Shown here: one piece after another, positions 1-11,990 of the stretch | How the letters are laid out: each line of letters begins with the position of its first letter | How positions within the stretch are numbered: position 1 is the stretch's first letter | From: Meghimatium bilineatum | Taxonomy: Eukaryota > Mollusca > Gastropoda > Stylommatophora > Philomycidae | Assembly (NCBI GenBank): GCA_034231615.1 | Contig: CM067298.1 | Location: 9,352,140-9,416,139, forward strand | Direction of reading: 5' to 3' | Length of the DNA stretch: 64,000 nt | Notes under the pieces: generated by a model | Database searches by the model: none | Seen by the model: the letters and a program-made list of their open reading frames with translations, nothing else | What the model was told of the DNA's origin: nothing | Made by a program: the position numbers and the translations under genes

Positions 1-103
1 GTCTGTAGTCACAAGGGTTGATAGAACATGGAAAGAACTGGAAGCAGTAAGTTAAAAATGTATAGACAAATAAATCTATTGTAGGTGGTTACAAATCTAT
101 ATT

Positions 104-300
104 AAGTGATTACAAGTCTATAGTTAGTGATTACAAATCTATAGTTTGTGATTACAAATCTATAGTTTGTGATTACAAATCTATAGTTTGTGATTACAAA
201 TCTATAGTCACAAAAGTTGATAGAGTATAGAAAGAACTGGAAGCAGTAAACTAAAAGATGTATAGACAAATCTATATTCAATGATTGCAAATCCATATTC
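104..300. repeat. Short minisatellite, about 21-bp unit
   Basis: Degenerate tandem copies of a unit containing gattacaaatctatag, at least six. One interruption at 200-260 repeats part of the preceding non-array sequence (agaaagaactggaagcagta, also at 30-48). Confidence 0.8.
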
Positions 301-1310
301 AATGATTACAAATGAATAATTGGTAATTACAAATTTATAGTAAGTGATTATAAATATTATTATTTTAAATGCTGATTGCACAAATGTGACATTAAATTCA
401 TATTATCAAAGTCAACACATTATATTGGTGTATTTTTACAGGCAATCAGGAGTCAGACATTTATTAGATATACTGATAACCCTTAATAACATTTGCTAAT
501 TGGAGCTGGTTATGTGCTGGTAACATAGTTACCATATCATTTATAGCCAGTATTAACGGACAGTATTTGTAGTACGTACACATCTGTAATAATATTTATC
601 TCATATCTGTTCTCTCACTTGCTGCGGAGGCAAGAATTATATACTGATACGTTGATTGTAAGTAATATCCAAAGCAGCATGATTTTTCATGACTTTTTTG
701 TTGTTTATTTGTATATTTTCTACCATAGAGTATTTACATTCATAAACTCATTTATCTTCTGTTTGTTTTAATTGTTTGAGTTCATTCCGCATCATCTTAT
801 TTGAAGTCGGTTGGAATTTATTTAAATTAAATCCAAACTAGGGCGGTCAGTATTTAAATTGTTTTATTTAAATTAAGTTTGAGTTTATTTAAATTCAGTT
901 TGTGCTTATTGAATATTTGAAGTCAGTTGAAATTTATTTTAATTCAATTTCAGTTTATTTAATTCATATTGACATTCAATTTGATCTCATGCACATTCTC
1001 ATGAAATTATTTTTGAGAAACTGAATTCGATGAACAGTTGCATTTTTGTCTCTGGAAAGTTACATTTATGATTTTTGGAGACCATTCCTCAAGACCATTC
1101 CATTTACTGCGGTAACAAAATTGCTCAAGGAAATAAAATATCAAAGAATTTCTGTGTGGGAGGGATAGATGTTAACATCCTTGCTGTCATCTAAGATTTT
1201 CCCTCCCCTCACATGAGCACGCTAAAATAGGGCCGTAGCTATCTTTGACGTAACTCTTGTGTCATTATAAGCAAGTGAAACGGTTTTAATCTAATTACTG
1301 TGCTCGACTG
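301..1310. other. AT-rich intergenic sequence
   Basis: No coding signal or recognised element. Between 790 and 970 a degenerate motif built on attTATTTAAATT recurs several times, giving simple-sequence character. Confidence 0.5.
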
Positions 1311-1500
1311 TTATTACTGGCTCGGTTGTGAGATACAGAGCTTGTCTGTACTGGGTTCAAATCCCACCACAGGGAATTGTGCATTTGCACCATTCAGAAA
1401 GCAATGGCAAACTACGGAACATATTTATGTTGTCTAGAAAATCACTATAGTCCAAAAATGCTGGGTTTGCGGCTAAGTCCTGAGTAGTATATGCTACCAA
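1311..1500 (+). mobile_element. tRNA-derived SINE-like element
   Basis: A B-box-like GGGTTCAAATCCCACC lies at about 1,357-1,372 with an upstream A-box-like TGGCTCGG, but there is no acceptor stem. Downstream text (ccaaaaatgctgggtttg...gctaagtcc) recurs inside a MITE near 18,130, supporting a dispersed repeat. Confidence 0.45.
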
Positions 1501-1649
1501 TTATTTTAATTGTAAGTAGTTTTGATAACTCATGATATTCTTGTCTGAGTTTGTGATTGTAATATGCTCACTTAATCATGCCAGATCTTACATATTTATT
1601 GCACAGCAATTCAAACTTATCCTGATTGCTTTATGTATTTTATAATGGA

Positions 1650-1830
1650 GAACTCCGTGATGAATTAGTTAAGCCAGTTGTCTTGTACTGTCATGAAGTT
1701 GCTGGTTTAAAATTCGAATGCACCATCTTGTTTACATGTGCATTTTTTTCTGACATCCCTGAAAATTATTGCAAAAGCTAGGGGAATTACGTAATCTTCT
1801 AATAAGCTATAAATACTGCATAAAGTACTA
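1650..1830 (+). mobile_element. Degenerate tRNA-like SINE fragment
   Basis: Contains tgaattagttaagccagttg and a B-box-like ggtttaaaattcgaatgc. Looks like a decayed tRNA-derived head; not a functional tRNA. Confidence 0.3.
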
Positions 1831-2090
1831 GGGTTACTGTTAAAGCCTAACTATTAATGTAAAAAAATAAATAAATAGCAATAAATAAAAGAACAAGGAC
1901 CTTTTTTCTGTTTCAGAAACAGATAAACATGAAACACAAAATATCAAAATATAAATGTGATTATTTGGAGATGTCTGTTAAAGTAAGATGCACCAAATAA
2001 TGAGGCACGTTTAGTAGATGCTGAATTATGTACGTTCACAATGATTATGCACCAATGACAGACAGAAGTTCCAATACATTAAAGAAAATG

Positions 2091-2390
2091 AGACCACAAT
2101 ATTTCGCCTTAGAACAGGCCACTGCAGACTGTTGGGTCACCTTTATCGATTAAGGATCTCATACACAGATGAATGTCCATGTGGATCCGGAACCCAGACT
2201 CCAGAATACATACTTCAGGACTGCCCAACATACATAGAGCAGAGATAGCAGACCTGGCCAGAGGATACAGACTTGAGGCAAAAGCTATGGGGCAGCCGCT
2301 CTGACCTGGAGAAGACAGTGGACTTCGTCTTGACGACAGGTCTGACGGTATAGCATGACCACATGCTGAACGCAGAAGAAGAAAGAAAAT
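2091..2390 (+). mobile_element. LINE 3' end (ORF2 C-terminus, Cys-rich motif)
   Basis: Reads ETTIFRLRTGHCRLLGHLYR then DECPCGSGTQTPEYILQDCP, the Cys-His-Cys C-terminal motif of Jockey/CR1-like non-LTR ORF2 proteins, followed by a premature stop after YIEQR and further homologous text (QTWPEDTDL) to a final stop near 2,354. The tail gctgaacgcagaagaagaa matches the 3' end shared by the SINE families in this window. Decayed. Confidence 0.8.
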
Positions 2391-2687
2391 GAGATACTAA
2401 AAGTGATAAATTAATAAGTGATACATTAGATCAAATGAAAGTCCAATGTAAAAGATGAAAAAAGGTGAACACAGGCCGCACACACAAACTAAGAATTGTA
2501 AATACTTAATAAAGAAATATGAAAAAAAAATTAATTTGATTTATAAAACTGGTAGCAGGGGACTACCAATAGACAATGTCGAGAGTATGGACGGTGAGGG
2601 AAATGGGTAGGAGAGATCTGTAGTTGACAGCTCCGGGAATTGATGATGAATTCAACCAAAAAAAAAGGATGAAAACAATAGGAATGT

Positions 2688-2691
<4 letters not shown>

Positions 2692-2783
<92 letters not shown>
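2692..2783. repeat. (TA)n microsatellite running into (CA)n
   Basis: About 80 bp of pure TA followed by a short CA run. Apparent open frames here are repeat artefacts. Confidence 0.98.
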
Positions 2784-2784
<1 letters not shown>

Positions 2785-2924
2785 AATATATTTATTTTCC
2801 TAAATCAATTCATAGATGTATGAAAGGTACCCACACAGAATGCACAAGCATGTAAATGCATCCACACACAAGAATAAGTGCACATAACACAAAATGCAGA
2901 TACATGCCTTGACATAGACAAGCA

Positions 2925-3045
2925 CTCACATAAAGATATATATATTTGCATTCACATAAAGATATATCCTTACATTCACATAAAGATATATATATTTGCA
3001 TTCACATAAAGATATATATATATTTGCATTCACATAAACATTTTC
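2925..3045. repeat. Minisatellite, 24-28 bp unit
   Basis: About four copies of a unit with tttgcattcacataaagata and a variable TATA spacer. Weaker cattcacat(a/g)aa motifs continue to about 3,135. Confidence 0.75.
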
Positions 3046-3567
3046 TCACATAAATGCATGCAGTAACATGAACATTCAAGCACATAGAGATATATACATG
3101 TATTACCATAAACATTCATTCACATGAAGATATTCACATGTATAAACATGCAACATAACACATACAAATGTGTGACCCAAAGTAGTTGTATGGATACATA
3201 GAACTATATAACCAAAAAAATATGCCTATACTAATACATATACATGTGTGGGCACTAATCTGTTAACGAAACAATAACAAAAGTAGAGATATGGAAATTA
3301 AGAAACATATTTTAAAATCAGGTATAGGAATGCATAATTAATAGACAGGAAAACAACTATATGTTGACACACATAAACACCAAAGAAACAACACAAATAC
3401 ACACAAGCATATTGAACACAAAAATAATTACTAACGAGCATGCACAGAAACAAACAATTGCAAGGATCAGTAAAATACAGGTTTTAATGTTATTAAGAAG
3501 TAGGTAAATCAAACAAATCGGTCATTAATGTTCATTTTGTGTGGTTGGAGGACTCCCATATGACAAA

Positions 3568-3810
3568 TCAGCTGATACTCAAAAACTGACACTGTCTGTA
3601 ACCAGAGTAGCAATGTAACAAGCCAGTTACTGAAATATCAGAACTACCATTATCTGAAGGGCTGTTGAAATGATTGGCCTCCGGGGAGTCACATTGATCT
3701 GTGATATCTGTTAAATATTCAGTGAATCTGTCAAACAAATCTCTGCCGGTTTCACCAATATAAATCATATCACAACACTTACATAGAGTATATATTAAAT
3801 TACGAGAAAC
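3568..3810 (-). mobile_element. Penelope-like element fragment: GIY-YIG endonuclease domain
   Basis: Reading the minus strand from about 3,810: LIYTLCKCCDMIYIGETGRD, then LFDRFTEYLTDI, ANHFNSPSDN, SDISVTGLLHCYSGYRQ. The IYTL...MIYIGETGR...RF.EH-like pattern is the GIY-YIG nuclease found at the C-terminus of Penelope-like retroelement proteins. The reverse transcriptase part is not visible next to it. Fragment, not functional. Confidence 0.75.
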
Positions 3811-3849
3811 ATATGAAAAAGAATCTTGAATGTCAAAATGAGACTTGGG

Positions 3850-4755
3850 AAACTAGTCCAAAGTTTAATATAAATTAGAAAGTCCTTGTTTTGTTTATTG
3901 ATATTTTTTTTTTTACATTGACTGTAAGGCTTTAACAGTAACCTTAGTACTTAAATATAGTATTTATTCGCTTATGTGTTTGGTTACTGCTGCACTCTCC
4001 ACTTTGTCGAACATCCTCGGACATTTTGGTTACGTGTATGATCATCTAGTACAGATCTAATATTGATTATATTTGTTGTAACCTGTCTATACCTATATTT
4101 TAGTGTTCACATCTGCATTCTAGCTTGTGTTTGCAGTCCACACAAAAAATCTCATGTGCTGTACAGTGTTTAGTGCCATTCTGGATGTTTGTTGTAGAGA
4201 CTGGACCACATAGTCTACATGTTATTAAGATGTTACAAATTTAAGCGTATGCTCATAATTAGTACACCCAAGATTGGATAAATTTATATATTTATTGCAT
4301 TGAAATTGTTCATATTATTTTCACGACAACATAGAGATTGGCTGTTTTTCAAACAGTGATAAATTATGAGAAAATTAATTTTTAATGGCTGTTTTAAAAC
4401 AGTGATAAATTATGAGAAAATTAATTTTTAAAATCATATGTATATGCTGCACATACACAAACTGATGGAATATGTTTTTTTGAATTTGACTCTCCAGACT
4501 ATCTTGTATCTGTGGCAGAGTGGTTTGTGAGACAAATAGTTGCAATTCACATCATTGTTGACACTTATGATAGTCAAATCCCATTGTAACAATTTAGTCT
4601 GGACTGATTAAATATTTATGTAATAATAGACATTGGCTATATACAGCATAAATAATAATTGGGGATGGTGAAAAGTGTTAAAATAGTCAAATGTATGTGC
4701 TATAGTCCAATGTATAAATGTATGTGCTATAGAGGGAATTGTATAAATGTATGCA
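3850..4755. other. Intergenic, with one 47-bp tandem duplication
   Basis: No coding signal. 4,340-4,386 is repeated almost exactly at 4,387-4,434 (gataaattatgagaaaatta in each copy). Confidence 0.6.
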
Positions 4756-5670
4756 TTATAGAGGGATTCTATCTATATATGTTCCTTCAGTGCCGAACAT
4801 GGCGCATTGGGCAAATACTAGATCTCTCCAGTTTGAGCAATGTGATGCTACGGTGCGTAATAATTGTATGTTGTTGAGACCCGTAGTGATACCATCTTTG
4901 ATGAATGTTCTGCGAAGAGTCTTTTTTTTTTGCCATCTGGTATTCATTTTATTGCTTCTAGGGGCAATCTATTTTAATTCATTCTAAGTACATGTCCAAT
5001 ATACGTCCATTGTTTTCTTATTATTGTTGTAAAAACATATTGCTGTTTGGTGTCTTATCTTACTTGCACGTTTGACTTGAATTCTTCCCAACCATTATTT
5101 AAGTCAAGACATTTATTTTCAAATGAGTTCAATTTCTTCTCCAGTGCCTTTATCATTTTCCAACTTTCGCAACCAAATGTCAACATGGATATCACATTGG
5201 AGTTGAACAGTCGTAGTTCGGTATGTTTACTTATTGTTTTTGATATCCAGATATTTGTTAGGTGGTGGTACACACTTGATGCCAATGCAATTCTGGTAGA
5301 AATCTCTTTTGTTATATATCTCTGTCTTGTGTCATTTTGCAGCCTAAATAATAAAAGTTATCAACTGTCTGAATTGTTTCTTCAGTGATGGTGATTAAAG
5401 GTTACAGTTAGTATTATTCATTAACTTAGTCTTGGAAGTGTTGACCTGACGGCCAATTTGTTCTGAAAAATGACAGTCGATTCAGCATATCTTGTACATT
5501 ATCTGGGGTTGGGCTTAATAACGCCAAGTCACCTGTAAAATCAAGATCACTAAGAGTTCTATTGCCTGTTCATTTTATACCACAATGTTTATTTCTGGCA
5601 TAATTTCTCATAACCCAGTCTATAGCCGAGCTAAAAAGCAATGGGGACATAATGCAGCCGTGTTGTACTC
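4756..5670 (-). mobile_element. RTE-like LINE relic (reverse transcriptase palm to C-terminus)
   Basis: From the right: QHGCIMSPLLFSSAIDWVMR, then RTLSDLDFTGDLALLSPTP where the catalytic F/YADD is degraded to FTGD, RLFNSNVISMLTFGCESWK, KKLNSFENKCL, and near 4,760-4,900 the C-terminal NWRDLVFAQCAMFGTE. Several frameshifts and stops. Dead copy. Confidence 0.8.
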
Positions 5671-5734
5671 CTGTTTCTACATAAAATCATTCAGTCCTAC
5701 TCTTGTTTGTTTTAACACATGATGCTGTGTTGTA

Positions 5735-5895
5735 TAAAGGGATTGTGCTGCATAAATGCATGTACTATAGAGAGAGTCCACTGTATAAATGCATTCTCTA
5801 TAGAGAGAGTCCACTGTATAAATGCATTCTCTATAGAGGAAGTCCACTGCATAAATGCATACATTATAGAGTGTTACCACTTTATATATGCATGC
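5735..5895. repeat. 31-bp minisatellite built from a MITE end
   Basis: About five copies of a unit containing ctatagagagagtccactgt and ataaatgcat. The unit contains the terminus (tatagagggattccactgta) of the pogo-like MITE family found elsewhere in the window. Confidence 0.7.
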
Positions 5896-5924
5896 GCTAA
5901 AGAGGGATTGTCATGTGACATTCT

Positions 5925-6125
5925 CTCTAGAATATTGTCCTCCCAATAAACTCCCTGAATCCCTCTCTTGTCATGTGTCATGCGGCTTGCATTTTCCAAT
6001 GACATATTCATGTTATCATTAATGTCATTAGACCATCTTCTTCCTCATCTGCCCCTTTTCCTCCTCCCAGATGCTCTGCTCACCATAATTTGTCTTTCTA
6101 AAGTCGTGTCTCTATATATCAGAAT
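5925..6125 (-). mobile_element. RTE-like LINE C-terminal fragment
   Basis: Minus-strand reading with frameshifts gives text like GADEEEDGLMTLM..., matching the basic GR.RRRW.DDI tail region, followed upstream by HMTREGFREF. Short relic. Confidence 0.5.
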
Positions 6126-6204
6126 TCCGCTGCAGACAGATGTTTTGGAAACGGTGATAATGCATTTTCATTCTCTGGGCAACATTCTGATAGAAATCTA
6201 CCAT

Positions 6205-6362
6205 TGTCCTGCGATGAGAGATCCAGTGGGAGTTTAAAAATGTGTCCTGCTACATGACAGATCCTGCGGGAGTTTAAAAATGTATCCCGCTACAAGAGTG
6301 ATCCAGCGGGAGTTTAAAAATGTATCCCGCTAGAAGAGCGATCCAGCGGAAGTTTAAAAATG
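6205..6362. repeat. 40-bp minisatellite built from a SINE tail
   Basis: Four units of about 40 bp containing gatccagcgggagttt and cccgctacaagag. This text is the 3' part of SINE family A (see 34,742-34,903), with aaaaatgta replacing the SINE end. Confidence 0.7.
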
Positions 6363-6534
6363 TATGATCAAGAATATATGACAATGTGGGTGTAGTTTTA
6401 TTTTTGCTATTGTTTTTAGTAACCAACATTCTGCCACCTTCAATATGTTTATAATATCTGATTTTCTCCTTTTTCCTTCCATGAGATTCTAAGTATCTTT
6501 CTGTAGCATTTCATTTCAAAGTTGATCTTCTTTG

Positions 6535-6605
6535 CTGTTGCATAAATGCATGTGCTATAGAGGGAGACCACTGTATAAATGTGTGCACTATAGAGGGATT
6601 CCTTG
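6535..6605. mobile_element. MITE end fragments
   Basis: Two copies of the ctatagaggga...cactgtataaatg end motif. Confidence 0.45.
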
Positions 6606-7224
6606 ATGTTTTTTGTCTCACAAGGTTACTAAAACTCAGTGGTGCCTAAAACAACAGTAGATGAAAGACAATGTATAGATGTTGCATATTCTTCAATGAT
6701 ATACTTGGTCTCTCAAGCCTATAGGACTTACTTTTTTTCATAAAGCTGTATTTTTAACAATTTATTTCAATAAAAATATCCGTATTTACATATTTAACAC
6801 CCTACAACACACACACCCCTCCCACTTTTTTCCTCCTCAGTTTGAGCTGCAAGATAAAATTTGGATTTATTTGCTTTTTTTTTTTTTCGGCAGGTACTAG
6901 TTGAGGTGCAGGGATCATTTAGTCTTCTAGTCCTAGGGCAGTCAGAAACTAGTCATGGTTGAGTCTATCACCAAGTCATGTTCTTCTGGAATTTAGGTAC
7001 ACTGAGACTTCTTTGTTCATTCTCAAACTCCTGCATGAGCTCACGCTCACTTAATGCTGCTCGTCACTGGATATATAGGTTATTTAAGTGGAGATATCAG
7101 AGCAGCCTGGTAACTCGCCCCATCCTGGTAGGCAGCAGTACCGGTTTTGTCCGCGGCTGCTTATTTACAGCTATCACTCCATATCTGGAAAGGTGTTCCA
7201 CTATCTGCCACCTATGGACACTGC
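6606..7224. other. Intergenic, no recognised feature
   Basis: Contains a homopolymer T run near 6,877-6,890. Nothing coding is supported. Confidence 0.5.
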
Positions 7225-7655
7225 TACCAATGTCAAACATGGTCTTTAACATCTTCGCAGCAAAGAAAAATCGTCACGTGAAATGAAGTGTCCAAGAAAA
7301 GCTGCAATGGTTACCAAACTAGATAAAATAAGAAATGCAGAAATTAGGAAAAGAGTTGGTATAATATCATGTATCGAACATATTGAGAGACAGCAAGTAA
7401 AATGGTTTGGTCATCTTATGAGAATGAAGCCAAACCAAATACCAATAAGAGCATATAATACAAGAATATCCGGGCGTAAAGCCAAAGGTAGCCATAGAAA
7501 ACATCAAGATAACTGAACAAACATTGACTAAATGCAACCTCAGCGACACATCTGGCCTTGAAACGACAGCTTAAGATACCACCCCTACGCTTAACGGCAA
7601 GTGTGAATGTGATCAACAATCATTCACCTGGGGAAAGACAATGGACGCACCTGGT
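7225..7655 (+). mobile_element. LINE 3' end (ORF2 C-terminus and 3' UTR)
   Basis: Reads AAMVTKLDKIRNAEIRKRVG, HIERQQVKWFGHLMRMKPNQ, the C-terminal region of an RTE-like ORF2, then a 3' UTR with cctacgcttaacggcaagtg. The same end occurs at 58,140-58,575, so this is a family with at least two copies here. Confidence 0.8.
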
Positions 7656-7664
7656 AGGGGCCGG

Positions 7665-7905
7665 TGCCCCCCCCCCCCCCCCCCCCCCAGGAAACTCCTG
7701 CAGATTAGCAGGAGAATGCAATGGGTTATCACAGTTTACATCTTTGCTGCGATATCTGCATTTTTCAGCCTGACACATCTGATTTCAGCATGGCTTCATG
7801 GTCACTTGCACCCTATATAGAATGCGACAGCCAACACCACCCCAAAACCTCCTACAACTTGCATTGAAGGTAAACAGTGTTGCTATTGCTTTCTTCCCTA
7901 TCAGG
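7665..7905 (-). mobile_element. SINE family B copy, interrupted by poly-C
   Basis: Contains ctcctgcagattagcaggag, cagtttacatctttgctgcg, cctgacacatctgatttcag, catggcttcatggtcac and tgcattgaaggtaaacagtg in family order on the minus strand. The head is next to a C run at 7,670-7,688. Confidence 0.7.
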
Positions 7906-8280
7906 AAGACATGAGTCATCTTAAGACCATGTTTTGGAATTTGACCATGCAGTTTCTTTCCTCAGATCTGAATCTATCCCAACCATGTTGCCAGTGTCAC
8001 AGAACTACAAGTTGGTTTTCTTTCCTCAGACCTGTCTCCCTACCATCCATAGTGCCAATTTCACATAAACAGCTGCTTGGTTCCCTTTCTCTGGTCTGGC
8101 TAATTCCCAGCTATAGTGTGTCACAAATCTGAGTACAACATAGTCAATCCGCTGCATCTTATGAGCCTTTGGGGAGTAGTAATTGTAAGTAATTAAGTTC
8201 ATATTGAAGTGTGAGTTATGCAAGACACTGATAAAAAAAAAAGTAAATGGTGGCAGTGGTCAGCTTTGAGCTTGGTGACT

Positions 8281-8780
8281 AGCGATATGAGAACCAGTTC
8301 TCTTGTACGGCTGGTCTACTATACTAGCGATATGAGAACCAGTTCTTGTATGGCTGGCCTACTATACTAGCAATATGAGAACCAGTTCTCTTGTATGGCT
8401 GGCCTACTATACTAGCAATATGAGAACCAGTTCTCTTGTATGGCTGGCCTACTATACTAGCAATATGAGAACCAGTTCTCTTGTATGGCTGGCCTACTAT
8501 ACTAGCGATATGAGAACCAGTTCTCTTGTATGGCTGGCCTACTATACTAGCGATATGAGAACCAGTTCTCTTGTATGGCTGGCCTACTATACTAGCGATA
8601 TGAGAACCAGTTCTCTTGTATGGTTGGCCTACTATACTAGCGATATGAGAACCAGTTCTTGTATGGCTGGCCTACTATACTAGCGATATGAGAACCAGTT
8701 CTCTTGTATGGCTGGCCTACTATACTAGTGATATGAGAACCAGTTCTCTTGTATGGCTGGCCTACTATACTAGCGATATG
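8281..8780. repeat. 45-bp minisatellite, about 11 copies
   Basis: Near-identical units starting agcgatatgagaaccagttc. Some copies lack a tct. Because 45 is divisible by 3, false ORFs run through it. Confidence 0.97.
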
Positions 8781-8831
8781 CTTATAGACTGGCACCGTAA
8801 ACAAGAAAAACACTAATCTGAACGTATCAGT

Positions 8832-8972
8832 TTCCAAAGCCGAATGTGTCAGGTCATTGGAACAAAATAAAAACTGCGGCAACGCAAGCTCACTGTACTG
8901 GATGCTGGAAATCTTGTAGGATCAATGTCCTGGTATAAGAAAGATTTGGGAGTTTGAGAATGAAAGACAATT
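8832..8972 (+). mobile_element. SINE family A copy, diverged
   Basis: gccgaatgtgtcaggtcatt, tggatgctggaaatcttgta, gggagtttgagaatgaaaga in family order. Confidence 0.65.
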
Positions 8973-9575
8973 ATAAATAATGTAACATTTATTTGAAAGG
9001 TTAATGTTATTCCCAAAATTTCTGTTCAAAGTTCTGAAAGATAAATTGGTCATTGGTTAATTTGACATGCACAATAAACTTCCCATAAACAGACATTCCA
9101 GTTTGACATTTTATTTTTTTGGTTTGGCTGATGTATTTATATCTACTATCTTGTCTACACAATATTATAGCTCATGTGACGTGCTGTTGGCGAGAATTAT
9201 TTTTGGTGTTTTATACAAAAATGAGTAGTGATTGATGACAGCTGTTTTGTGCGGTTGAGTTAGTGCACGGTGGTAGAGCCTAGAGAGTAAGAGTTTGTTA
9301 CTACTCTGTACCAGGTAACAGCAAAACTGTTATCCAACTAGTGAAACTTGGGAGATGGGATAATAATGTTTTGTCACGGTTCATGACTCGTGTTCTTGAT
9401 AAATATACAAGTTGCTGGTGTTTTACACTGAGCTCCATATTGCTGTATCTATACAAGGTGTGGGTGTGTTACTTTGTGCTCCATATTGGTGTTTCTATTT
9501 TTGATGGGGAATTATGTCAGTGGTGAATGTTTATGTGAAAGTCTCATGAATGTGTTACATCAGTGTGGTTTTAGG
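8973..9575. other. Intergenic, no recognised feature
   Basis: No coding signal or repeat recognised. Confidence 0.5.
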
Positions 9576-10448
9576 GAGTAGTGCCATGAGATAAGCAGTG
9601 GTTGTAGGGAGACTGCCATGAGATAAGCAGTGGTTGTAGGGAGCAGTGCCATGAGATAGACAGTGGTTGTAGGGAGCAGTGCCATGAGATAGGCAGTGGT
9701 TGTAGGGAGAGGTGCCATGAGATAAGCAGTGGTTGTAGGGAGACTGCCATGAGATAGGCAGTGGTTGTAGGGAGACTGCCATGAGATAAGCAGTGGTTGT
9801 AGGGAGAGGTGCCATGAGATAGGCAGTGGTTGTAGGGAGAGGTGCCATGAGATAGGCAGTGGTTGTAGGGAGCGGTGCCATGAGATAGGCAGTGGTTGTA
9901 GGGAGCGGTGCCATGAGATAGGCAGTGGTTGTAGGGAGCGGTGCCATGAGATAGGCAGTGGTTGTAGGGAGAGGTGCCATGAGATAGGCAGTGGTTGTAG
10001 GGAGACTGCCATGAGATAAGCAGTGGTTGTAGGGAGAGGTGCCATGAGATAGGCAGTGGTTGTAGGGAGAGGTGCCATGAGATAGGCAGTGGTTGTAGGG
10101 AGCGGTGCCATGAGATAGGCAGTGGTTGTAGGGAGCGGTGCCATGAGATAGGCAGTGGTTGTAGGGAGAGGTGCCATGAGATAGGCAGTGGTTGTAGGGA
10201 GAGGTGCCATGAGATAAGCAGTGGTTGTAGGGAGCGGTGCCATGAGATAGACAGTGGTTGTAGGGAGACTGCCATGAGATAAGCAGTGGTTGTAGGGAGA
10301 GGTGCCATGAGATAGGCAGTGGTTGTAGGGAGCGGTGCCATGAGATAGGCAGTGGTTGTAGGGAGAGGTGCCATGAGATAGGCAGTGGTTGTAGGGAGAG
10401 GTGCCATGAGATAGGCAGTGGTTGTAGGGAGAGGTGCCATGAGATGAG
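9576..10448. repeat. 33-bp minisatellite, about 27 copies
   Basis: Unit contains gccatgagataggcagtggt tgtagggag, with two spacer variants (gcggt/gaggt against a one-base-shorter gact) and gata(g/a)gcag variants. The length variants shift frame, so no real protein is encoded although three frames are open. Confidence 0.97.
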
Positions 10449-10737
10449 CAAGTCTTATTCAGAAGGGAACTTTGCCTTGACTTCTTGAAACCTCAATGCT
10501 TTCTACGGGTAGAATTGATTCCCTCCCAGCAGACTATATCACAGTGGAGATCATGGGGCCCAACCTCTAGACTAAATCAGTGGAGATCATGGGGCCCAAT
10601 CTCCTTGGCTGTCTCTTATTTGATTCCTTATTGGATCAATATAACACAGTTGAAGAAAAGTAAATGAATATCCTGATTTATTTCAGTATAAAATTAATTG
10701 ATGAAACATCATTTTATAAAATATGGATGGCTGTACT

Positions 10738-10822
10738 TCTGCGTAGTCTCAAAATCCTGCAGATTAGCATGAGATGCATGGAAGGAAACAGTGTTACTAT
10801 TCTTTGCTCCCCAGCATCACAG
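10738..10822 (-). mobile_element. SINE family B, internally deleted
   Basis: aatcctgcagattagcatga is joined directly to gatgcatggaaggaaacagt and gttactattctttgctcccc: tail and head of the element with the middle missing. Confidence 0.65.
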
Positions 10823-10867
10823 GTAATGAAAGTGCTAATTATATGTATCAGGTATGATCACTATTTA

Positions 10868-11505
10868 TTTAAAATCATGAGATGGAGGTACTATTTTATC
10901 ATGAGATGGAGGCACTATTTTATCATGAGAACATGAGATGGAGGCACTATTTTATCATGAGAACATGAGATGGAGGCACTATTTTATCATGAGAACATGA
11001 GATGGAGGCACTATTTTATCATGAGAACATGAGATGGAGGCACTATTTTATCATGAGAACATGAGATGGAGGCACTATTTTATCATGAGAACATGAGATG
11101 GAGGCACTATTTTATCATGAGAACATGAGATGGAGGCACTATTTTAACATCAGATCTTGAGATGGAGGTACTATTTTATCATGAGATGGAGGCACTATTT
11201 TAACATCAGATCTTGAGATGGAGACACTATTTTATCATGAGATGGAGGCACTATTTTATCATGAGATGGAGACACTATTTTATCATGAGATGGAGGCACT
11301 ATTTTAACATCAGATCATGAGATGGAGGCACTATTTTAACATCAGAACATGAGATGGAGGCACTATTTTAACATGAGATGGAGACACTATTTTATCATGA
11401 GATGGAGGCACTATTTTAACATGAGATGGAGGCACTATTTTATCGTGAGATGGAGACACTATTTTATCATGAGATGGAGACACTATTTTAACATCAGATC
11501 AAGAA
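10868..11505. repeat. 24-bp/32-bp composite minisatellite
   Basis: Unit atgagatggaggcactattt tatc alone or extended by atgagaac. The first part is a regular 32-bp array, the second mixes 24-bp units with others carrying catcagatc(t/a)tg. Confidence 0.95.
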
Positions 11506-11569
11506 ATAGGTGTAATAATTTTCGTATCAATACCTGATATAAATTTGATGTCTTTTTAACATCATTAAG

Positions 11570-11745
11570 AGATGATGAATCCACTAATTGTTGACATTAA
11601 ATCAAGAACTGCGAGGCTAGCCATGACCACACTGAGGTAAGAACTTTGGAGTGTCCGTTCAGACCTGGAGAAAATTGGGTGCTTCGTCCAAGCGACTGAC
11701 ACGAAGATGTAGTAAAAGCAAAAGAATCCTGAACACAGTAGAAGA
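11570..11745 (+). mobile_element. LINE 3' end fragment
   Basis: gttcagacctggagaaaatt gggtgcttcgtcc...gactgacacgaag matches the 3' end at 2,290-2,350, followed by a degenerate gaacac.agaagac tail. Confidence 0.55.
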
Positions 11746-11811
11746 CATCAAATTAAGAAATGGGAATACACATTTTTAAAATATAAAATCTTAGAATCAG
11801 AGCACCTTGGC

Positions 11812-11938
11812 TGTGTTCACCTTCATGTGTACTACTCAACATTGCACCTGTGTTCACCTTCATGTGTACTACTAAACATATGATCACTCCTGTGTTCACC
11901 TTCGTGTGTACCACTCAACATATGATCACTCCTGTGTT
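11812..11938. repeat. Short tandem triplication, about 40-bp unit
   Basis: Three copies of (c)ctgtgttcaccttc(a/g)tgtgta(c)...ctcaacat. Confidence 0.8.
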
Positions 11939-11990
11939 ACCACGGTACAAAAGGAGAGCACAGAAAAAGAACTATTACAAGAGAAAATAA

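Noticed and set aside
8281-8780. Regular repeats that could suggest a CRISPR array
   Set aside because: Here and in all other arrays the units are head to tail with no unique spacers, and the window is eukaryotic.
9555-10451. 298-codon and overlapping frames in three registers
   Set aside because: 33-bp array translated in every frame. The unit-length variants switch the peptide between registers, which a real protein would not tolerate.
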